From: an uncultured Flammeovirgaceae bacterium
GTDB lineage: Bacteria; Bacteroidota; Bacteroidia; Cytophagales; Cyclobacteriaceae
Length of the DNA stretch: 5,032 nucleotides
Reading direction: 5' to 3'
NCBI GenBank assembly: GCA_946886805.1
Contig: CAMPJM010000352.1
Location: forward strand, 1 to 5,032
A program made the position numbers and the translations under genes. Below are positions 1-3,611 of the stretch, piece after piece (position 1 is the stretch's first letter; every line of letters starts with the position of its first letter). A model generated the notes under the pieces. It saw only the letters and a program-made list of their open reading frames with translations, had not been told where the DNA came from and searched no databases.

Positions 1-1
1 C

Positions 2-1366
2 AAGAAGTGGATACAGTATTTGTATTTGACATTCTTATTTTTAATTATGGAAATGCATTTTCTGGAGAATCCCAGGAGTTTTCACCTTATTGTATATTGG
101 TTCTGTCTTATCCCTGTCACAGCTGTGATCGTTTCCGGTTTACGGCAATCTATATTATGGTTTGTGGTAGTTCTGGTGGTGCTTGTGGCTAATATTGTTT
201 ATTTAAGTTTTTTATCAGGCGGTTCTTATACTGTTTCTATAGACGTGAAAGCTTTTCTTGTTGTGGGGGTTGTTTTTTCAATTGCCACGTTTTCGTCCTC
301 TATTTTGCTTTATAAGCTGCTTGGCGAAGCTTATAATGATATGAAAACAAAGAGTAAGGAATTGGAGACCTTGAGAAACCTTTCTGATGCTAAAAAGAAG
401 AAGATGTTGGATTATCAGAAAACGCTGTTTTCCTTGTCCAAAGATTCGACAGTAATTGGTGGTGATTTTATTAAACTGTACAAGAGAATATGTAAAGTAG
501 CAGTGGAGAAGCTACAGATAACCAGGGTGAGTATTTGGATATTTGATGAAAAAACAAGTGTTTTAAAAAGACAATATCTCTACCAAACAAGTGGCGGAAC
601 AGATGAGATAATTGAGATAACGAAAGAAGAGTGCCCAACCTATTTCCAGGCAATTTTGACTAAAAACTTTATCGCGGCAGAAAACGCTTTGACTCATCCT
701 GATACTGTAGATTTTGTGGAAGATTATCTAAAACCGCTTAATATTCATGCTTTACTGGATTCACCGATAACCCTCGATGGTAAACCTATTGGTATAATCT
801 GCTGTGAGAATCAACACGAATTTCATCCATGGACTGCCGGGGATATTTTATTTGTGCAATCCCTGTCTGACTTTATAGCATTAGGAGCCAAGAGTAACCA
901 AATTAGAGCCCTCTTGCAGCGAATCAGGAGCCAAAATAGGGACTTGGTAGAAAAAAGAAAGCAGATTGAAGGATACAATGAAGAGCTATCAGCCTTGAAT
1001 GAAGAGTTGACTTTAATGAACGAGTCTTTGGAATTGACCGTTCAAAACAGAACCAGTGTACTGGAACAGAAAAACAAGCAGCTAAGGGAATATGCCTTTA
1101 TTAATTCCCATCTACTAAGAGCACCGTTGTCCCGAATCCTCGGTCTTTCCTATATCATTTCCAAAGAAAAACTAAACATTAGTGATGCAAAGCTTTTAAA
1201 GGCTTTGTTGTTGGCCTCAGAGGAACTGGATTCCATAGTCCGAAAAATCAGCAATCTTTTGTATGAAGGAAATGATTTTAGCAGGCAAGATATCCGCGAG
1301 ATAATTGAAAGAAACATGAACGGAAACCCGGGACGTAACGAGGCAGATGTTTTAAAAGAGAATTAG
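2..1366 (+). CDS. Membrane GAF-domain sensor with histidine phosphoacceptor helix but no ATPase domain (5' partial)
   Basis: The frame is open from the left edge to TAG at 1364-1366, and the edge already reads as a hydrophobic helix, so the true start is probably upstream. ATG47 and ATG53 exist in frame, but neither is compelling. Predicted membrane helices lie at nt 86-142, 152-214 and 251-322. A short charged helix follows, then a GAF domain at about nt 435-895 with the typical ending '(L)DGKPIGIICCEN...W' and '(L)SDFIALGAKS'. A long coiled coil (about 900-1085) leads to a phosphoacceptor segment 'EYAFINSHLLRAPLSRILGL', with its His codon at 1109-1111. About 30 residues after the second helix ('ASEELDSIVRKISNLL') the protein ends. 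The N, G1 and G2 boxes of an HATPase are absent, and nothing like them follows the stop in the next 63 nt. Domain order is seen. A signalling role through phosphotransfer with a separate kinase, or through dimerisation only, is inferred. Confidence 0.88.
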   Translation, partial: KKWIQYLYLTFLFLIMEMHFLENPRSFHLIVYWFCLIPVTAVIVSGLRQSILWFVVVLVVLVANIVYLSFLSGGSYTVSIDVKAFLVVGVVFSIATFSSSILLYKLLGEAYNDMKTKSKELETLRNLSDAKKKKMLDYQKTLFSLSKDSTVIGGDFIKLYKRICKVAVEKLQITRVSIWIFDEKTSVLKRQYLYQTSGGTDEIIEITKEECPTYFQAILTKNFIAAENALTHPDTVDFVEDYLKPLNIHALLDSPITLDGKPIGIICCENQHEFHPWTAGDILFVQSLSDFIALGAKSNQIRALLQRIRSQNRDLVEKRKQIEGYNEELSALNEELTLMNESLELTVQNRTSVLEQKNKQLREYAFINSHLLRAPLSRILGLSYIISKEKLNISDAKLLKALLLASEELDSIVRKISNLLYEGNDFSRQDIREIIERNMNGNPGRNEADVLKEN

Positions 1367-1401
1367 CCGAACATTGCCGGCGAATTGAATACTATTATAA
1401 C

Positions 1402-1419
1402 GAGACAGGATCCTATCTC
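1402..1419. repeat. 18-nt imperfect palindrome between convergent genes
   Basis: GAGACAGGATCCTATCTC reads as its own reverse complement except for one C/A pair. It lies in the 63-nt gap between the stop of the GAF sensor and the stop of the minus-strand membrane gene. GCCG (1376-1379) and CGGC (1423-1426), the latter followed by TTTT, could form a weak outer stem around it. It could act as a small bidirectional terminator, but the stem is short and interrupted, so this is only a position-based guess. Confidence 0.3.
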
Positions 1420-1429
1420 AGACGGCCTT

Positions 1430-1783
1430 TTAATCAATATTTTCTTTTCTGTTCTTCACCAAAAGGAAATAGCTAAGAAATCCCAGCGAAATCATAATAA
1501 TTTCTATTCCAAAGGGTAAAACAGAGTCATGATAGAGATGAGAAGGTAATAAAGAAATAATAACCAAGCCGAGACCTCCGAAAAACATAATCAAGCCCCA
1601 TTTTAAACTATCAAATTTATATTTTAGAGATTGGCCAAAGAGTTTTATAGAATTTTCATCCACATGTCCTAATTCTATCATTTTCTTTTTTAATCTATTA
1701 TTTGACAAGGATATTATTACAACAGCAATACTCACAAAGAAAGTTATTCCTACGAGAAAAGGGCCAAAAGCTATCATGATCAT
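1430..1783 (-). CDS. Small three-helix membrane protein, DUF6249-like
   Basis: A complete 117-residue protein. The start is ATG at 1783, with an in-frame TAA three codons upstream; ATG at 1777 is an equally plausible start. Predicted membrane helices lie at residues 6-26, 62-79 and 88-109, with a basic, polar stretch (NNRLKKKMIELG) after the first helix and a charged C-terminus (KNRKEN). The layout is one helix, then an amphipathic cytoplasmic linker with 'KLFG', then 'LKWGLIMFFGGLGL', then a final helix. It resembles small Bacteroidetes proteins labelled DUF6249, which often sit beside ECF sigma factor genes; that match is from memory and was not searched. The gene is transcribed away from the sigma factor gene across a 107-nt gap. 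It may be co-regulated with the sigma factor or be an accessory of its membrane signalling. No biochemical function can be assigned. Both the orientation and the helices support a real gene. Confidence 0.8.
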   Translation of the reverse strand: MIMIAFGPFLVGITFFVSIAVVIISLSNNRLKKKMIELGHVDENSIKLFGQSLKYKFDSLKWGLIMFFGGLGLVIISLLPSHLYHDSVLPFGIEIIMISLGFLSYFLLVKNRKENID

Positions 1784-1890
1784 TAATGTTTAAGTTATTT
1801 CCCCATTGGACAGCAATTTTAGTTAAAGGTTGCAGCTAAATTTTAATTATTTTTTGCAACATTAGCATAGCTTTTATTGACTAATGCAGT
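1784..1890. promoter_or_regulatory. Divergent intergenic region with GTTGCA/TGCAAC inverted repeat
   Basis: This 107-nt A+T-rich gap must hold the promoters of both the minus-strand membrane gene and the sigma factor gene. The clearest structure is a perfect 6-bp inverted repeat, GTTGCA (1829-1834) and TGCAAC (1855-1860), separated by 20 nt. It could be an operator. TGCAAC also loosely resembles the AAC-type -35 element of ECF sigma promoters, which would suggest autoregulation. TAGCTTTT (1868-1875) resembles the Bacteroidetes -7 element TAnnTTTG, but no -33 TTTG lies at the expected distance. No promoter can be placed with confidence. Confidence 0.4.
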
Positions 1891-2451
1891 ATGCACGATG
1901 AAAAGATAATTGTCTCCCGAATTAAAGCTGGAGATATTGCTGCCTTTAGAATATTGGTAAAACAATATGAAAGGCTGGTGCTATATATGGTAGCTAAGTT
2001 GGTAAAAGATAAAGAAGATATTGAAGATATATGCCAGGAAGTATTTATTAAGGTATATCAAAATATTTCAAAATTTAAGTTTGAATCCAAATTGTCAACC
2101 TGGATCGCCCAAATTGCTTATAGAACTACCATTAATCACCTGAAGAAGTATAATAAATTTCAGGATAAACAACAGGATTTAATCAGTATAGAAAATGTTT
2201 CTCATGCAGAGGATAATCCTGAACAAATCTATTCAAAAGAGGAAACTCACGTATACGTGAATCGCTTGATAGAGCAGCTTCCTGAGCAGTATAAAATTGT
2301 TTTAACATTGTATCACATAAATGAATTCTCTTATCAGGAAATAGGAGAAATTACTAAAATGCCTGAGGGCACCGTGAAAAATTATTTGTTCAGGGCCAGG
2401 AAAATATTAAAGGAAAAGCTAGAAGATTATCTTAGTAAGGAAATAGCTTAA
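1891..2451 (+). CDS. ECF-family RNA polymerase sigma factor (sigma-70 family)
   Basis: A complete 186-residue protein, the usual ECF length. The start is fixed by an in-frame TAA at 1882-1884, shortly before ATG1891. Region sigma-2 covers about residues 21-88, with the core-binding helix 'DIEDICQEVFIKVYQNI' (43-59) and the -10-recognition helix 'FESKLSTWIAQIAYR' (64-78). An acidic linker follows, then region sigma-4 at about 126-177. There, 'LPEQYKIVLTLYHINEFSYQEIGE' leads into the helix-turn-helix 'MPEGTVKNYLFRARKIL' that reads the -35 element. Sigma-3 is absent, as expected for ECF factors. The protein would direct core RNA polymerase to a small regulon when released from its anti-sigma partner, probably the membrane protein encoded at 2591-3031. 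The two genes point the same way, 139 nt apart, with most of that gap filled by an inserted palindromic element. The regulon and the signal cannot be read from the sequence. Confidence 0.97.
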   Translation: MHDEKIIVSRIKAGDIAAFRILVKQYERLVLYMVAKLVKDKEDIEDICQEVFIKVYQNISKFKFESKLSTWIAQIAYRTTINHLKKYNKFQDKQQDLISIENVSHAEDNPEQIYSKEETHVYVNRLIEQLPEQYKIVLTLYHINEFSYQEIGEITKMPEGTVKNYLFRARKILKEKLEDYLSKEIA

Positions 2452-2477
2452 CAGATAGGGGATTTTTCAATTATTAA

Positions 2478-2568
2478 CAAATGTCGTTTAGTTAAGTTTT
2501 TTCTATACCTCATCCCGTCCCCTTCTCCTAAAGTGAGAAGGGGCAACGGCCTTAACTAAACGACATTG
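2478..2568. mobile_element. 91-bp palindromic MITE-like insertion
   Basis: Two perfect 17-bp inverted arms, AATGTCGTTTAGTTAAG at 2480-2496 and its reverse complement at 2551-2567, enclose 54 nt containing a second hairpin. Outside the arms both ends read CA(A)ATG... inward, and the flanks carry an 8-bp direct repeat AATTATTA (2469-2476 and 2569-2576), one base from the left end and adjoining the right. This is the form of a small non-autonomous transposable element with terminal inverted repeats and a target duplication. The flanking repeat is A+T-rich and could arise by chance, and the parent IS is not identified. There is no coding capacity. It lies in the sigma/anti-sigma operon, so the transcript would carry a long hairpin. 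Confidence 0.65.
2515..2549 (+). repeat. Inner hairpin of the MITE-like element
   Basis: CCCCTTCTC (2519-2527) pairs perfectly with GAGAAGGGG (2535-2543) across a 7-nt loop. The stem is extended by CCGT (2515-2518) with ACGG (2546-2549) after a 2-nt bulge. Nested inside the 17-bp outer arms, it gives a two-tier cruciform or RNA stem. A T6 run (2497-2502) comes before the stem on the plus strand, not after it, so on the plus strand it is not a standard intrinsic terminator. On the minus strand that run follows as A6 and does not help either. Confidence 0.7.
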
Positions 2569-2590
2569 AATTATTAGTAAATAAAATATT

Positions 2591-3031
2591 ATGAGAAGGC
2601 TATCAGACGAAGAAATACAAAAAATAGTTGAAGAAAAGTCTCAGGTGGAACATTATGCCGTGGAGGATAAGGAAAACCTTAGACTATACGCCTCGCTTTT
2701 TGACGCGTTGGAAAAGAAACCAAAAGCCTCACTATCACATAATTTTGCAGATAAAGTGGTCCAAAAAATAAGCAAAAGGAATGAAGCAATAGAGACCATA
2801 AAATTTTATGCGTTTATTGTTGTTCTCATTATACTATTTTCTATAGTTTCAATGGCTACTATTGCTTATGCAGATTTATCAAATGCCCAAAATATCCTCG
2901 GAACAATAAGTAAATTTAAAGGAGCCATTATATTCGGATTGATTTGTATTCCAATAATCCAGATATTGGATCAACTATTAATTAAGAAGAGCTCCCCGAC
3001 CGGTACGGGGCTCCCCCAAAATTACAGCTGA
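2591..3031 (+). CDS. Two-helix membrane protein, putative anti-sigma factor of the ECF sigma
   Basis: A 146-residue protein. The start is ATG2591, with an in-frame TAA at 2582-2584. Residues 1-70 are polar and charged, with a helix-rich pattern ('DEEIQKIVEEK', 'ENLRLYASLFDALEKKP', 'LSHNFADKVVQKISKRNEA'). Membrane helices lie at about 71-93 and 110-131. Such proteins, with a cytoplasmic N-terminus able to hold a sigma factor and a short membrane hairpin, commonly follow ECF sigma genes in Bacteroidetes. The role as anti-sigma factor is inferred from position and architecture. No zinc-binding HxxxCxxC motif is present. The last 13 codons ('SSPTGTGLPQNYS', from about 2992) lie in a G+C-rich hairpin and in repeat copy A, and the TGA at 3029-3031 is part of the repeat. 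The native C-terminus has therefore probably been replaced or extended by an insertion. Both membrane helices remain intact. Confidence 0.82.
   Translation: MRRLSDEEIQKIVEEKSQVEHYAVEDKENLRLYASLFDALEKKPKASLSHNFADKVVQKISKRNEAIETIKFYAFIVVLIILFSIVSMATIAYADLSNAQNILGTISKFKGAIIFGLICIPIIQILDQLLIKKSSPTGTGLPQNYS
2989..3013 (+). repeat. G+C-rich hairpin preceding repeat copy A
   Basis: GAG (2989-2991) and CCCCG (2994-2998) pair with CGGGG (3006-3010) and CTC (3011-3013). There is a 2-nt bulge (CT) on the left arm and a 7-nt loop containing the palindrome ACCGGT. It overlaps the end of the putative anti-sigma reading frame. No T run follows, so a rho-independent terminator is unlikely. Confidence 0.6.
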
Positions 3032-3051
3032 ACCTTCGCTTTTCGGTCTTT
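3005..3051 (+). repeat. 47-nt direct repeat, copy A
   Basis: This segment matches 3318-3364 at 42 of 47 positions by hand alignment, at a constant offset of 313 nt and without gaps. The core is AATTACAGCTGAACCTTC followed, two variable bases later, by TTTTCGGTCTTT. Upstream, both copies show GGG-N-TCCC. Copy A contains the stop codon of the preceding gene. The family is not recognised. Good candidates are an interspersed genomic repeat or the end of a decayed mobile element. Confidence 0.85.
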
Positions 3052-3053
3052 TG

Positions 3054-3070
3054 CGGCTCTCAAACGATTG
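3054..3070 (+). repeat. Short degenerate repeat, first copy (pair with 3445-3461)
   Basis: CGGCTCTCAAACGATTG matches CGGTTCTCAAACGGTTT at 3445-3461 at 14 of 17 positions. In copy A it follows the 47-nt repeat almost directly. In copy B about 80 nt intervene. This supports the two halves of the island being diverged copies of one longer unit. Confidence 0.5.
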
Positions 3071-3075
3071 CCACC

Positions 3076-3099
3076 GGTCGCTGTCCCCTGACAGCGATC
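3076..3099 (+). repeat. Perfect short-loop hairpin
   Basis: TCGCTGTC (3078-3085) pairs with GACAGCGA (3090-3097) across the 4-nt loop CCCT. It is lengthened by a G-U and a G-C pair to a 10-bp stem (3076-3099). It is followed by AATTTAAAT and not by a T run, so it is structural and not an obvious terminator. Confidence 0.65.
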
Positions 3100-3277
3100 A
3101 ATTTAAATGCGGCGCGGTGTGGATTATCCTTGTAAAAGCTGTCCTTCGGTTGGCACGCTTTTTCGTTACCTACTGCAAAAACGTCTTGTCTGTGGACGGG
3201 ACGTGGATAAAGAATCATTCTACCTTATTACTGTCTACTGTGGCTTAAATAACTGAAAAGCAATCCATAACACACGT

Positions 3278-3324
3278 TCCCGGACCTGTTCTCCGAATCG
3301 AGTCCGGAGTCTTTCGGACCGGGA
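3278..3324 (+). repeat. Compound hairpin preceding repeat copy B
   Basis: TCCCGG (3278-3283) pairs with CCGGGA (3319-3324). After an A/A mismatch, CC/GG continues the stem. An inner stem CTCCG (3291-3295) pairs with CGGAG (3305-3309). It occupies the same place relative to repeat copy B as the hairpin 2989-3013 does relative to copy A, though its sequence differs. Confidence 0.55.
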
Positions 3325-3364
3325 TCCCTCAAAATTACAGCTGAACCTTCATTTTTCGGTCTTT
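3318..3364 (+). repeat. 47-nt direct repeat, copy B
   Basis: This is the second copy of the repeat at 3005-3051, with five differences, two of them adjacent (3351-3352). The centre, 3330-3350, is identical in both copies. It is not inside any gene. It is followed by sequence that does not align directly with the flank of copy A. Confidence 0.85.
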
Positions 3365-3401
3365 GAAAACGCTCTTTCCCTTGCAGGCGATTTTACTGCC
3401 C

Positions 3402-3433
3402 CCTCAGGTACTCTTTTCCAGAGGACTCTGAGG
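3402..3433 (+). repeat. Interrupted stem-loop CCTCAG...CTGAGG
   Basis: CCTCAG (3402-3407) pairs with CTGAGG (3428-3433), and an inner CTCT (3411-3414) pairs with AGAG (3420-3423) across a 5-nt loop, with an internal loop between the two stems. It lies in the roughly 80 nt that copy B has and copy A lacks. There is no T run after it. Confidence 0.5.
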
Positions 3434-3444
3434 CTTCCAAGCTA

Positions 3445-3461
3445 CGGTTCTCAAACGGTTT
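3445..3461 (+). repeat. Short degenerate repeat, second copy (pair with 3054-3070)
   Basis: CGGTTCTCAAACGGTTT is the partner of 3054-3070 (14 of 17 identical). It lies 80 nt after the end of the 47-nt repeat copy B. Confidence 0.5.
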
Positions 3462-3479
3462 GGGGGCGTAGACCATGCG

Positions 3480-3509
3480 TTGGTGAAAAGATAGCAATTT
3501 TTTCACCAA
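3480..3509. repeat. Perfect 10-bp inverted repeat at the right edge of the island
   Basis: TTGGTGAAAA (3480-3489) and TTTTCACCAA (3500-3509) are exact reverse complements with a 10-nt spacer. It could be a hairpin, a protein-binding palindrome or an element end. The oligo-T run is inside the right arm, and no T tract follows. It lies about 100 nt upstream of the GH63 start. A second palindrome, CAATCGATTG, follows at 3528-3537. Confidence 0.55.
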
Positions 3510-3540
3510 GGTTTCCCTGAAGTTTCACAATCGATTGCGG

Positions 3541-3611
3541 TAATTATTTATTACATCATTGAAAATTTTCTTTGTATATGCCTTAACTTCATCACTTTAC
3601 AAATTGAAAAG
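3541..3611 (+). promoter_or_regulatory. A+T-rich leader, probable promoter region of the GH63 gene
   Basis: The base composition drops sharply to about 22% G+C here, immediately before ATG3612. TTTG at 3571-3574 could be a -33 element, but the best downstream match to TAnnTTTG (around 3598) is poor and too near the start codon. No promoter is assigned. There is no Shine-Dalgarno sequence, as is usual in Bacteroidetes. Confidence 0.3.

Larger units (their letters stand above)
3005..3540. other. Gene-free, G+C-richer repeat island
   Basis: By hand count 3001-3120 is about 56% G+C and the island averages near 50%. In contrast, 2821-2880 is about 30% and 3541-3600 about 22%. The right boundary near 3540 is sharp. 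The island contains two 47-nt direct repeats, a second weaker repeat pair (3054-3070 and 3445-3461) and several stem-loops. The only reading frame of note (3051-3248, plus) has no family resemblance and runs across a strong hairpin, so no protein gene is supported. The composition and repeat content suggest imported or transposon-derived DNA, now non-coding, or an unannotated structured element. Confidence 0.7.

Noticed and set aside
20..46. TTG at 20 as the start of the GAF sensor
   Set aside because: The frame is open to the left edge and the preceding residues look like part of the same hydrophobic segment. The gene most likely begins outside the window.
7..192. 61-codon plus-strand frame
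   Set aside because: It overlaps the membrane-helix coding region of the GAF sensor in another frame and has a cysteine-rich, non-family-like composition.
471..653. 60-codon minus-strand frame
   Set aside because: It lies antisense inside the GAF domain coding sequence with no recognisable protein features.
2989..3022. Rho-independent terminator after the anti-sigma-like gene
   Set aside because: The G+C-rich stem is there, but it lies inside the reading frame and is followed by C5 and A4, not by a T tract.
3101..3169. Short minus-strand peptide frame rich in Arg/Lys/Thr
   Set aside because: It is about 23 codons between stops with no start codon. It may be a relic, but it cannot be supported as a gene.
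3051..3248. 65-codon plus-strand frame in the repeat island
   Set aside because: It runs through a perfect hairpin and repeat sequence, has no family resemblance and no supporting start context.
3005..3364. CRISPR array or integron attC sites
   Set aside because: Only two repeat copies are present, spaced 313 nt apart, with no regular short spacers. The repeat ends do not show a convincing attC core.
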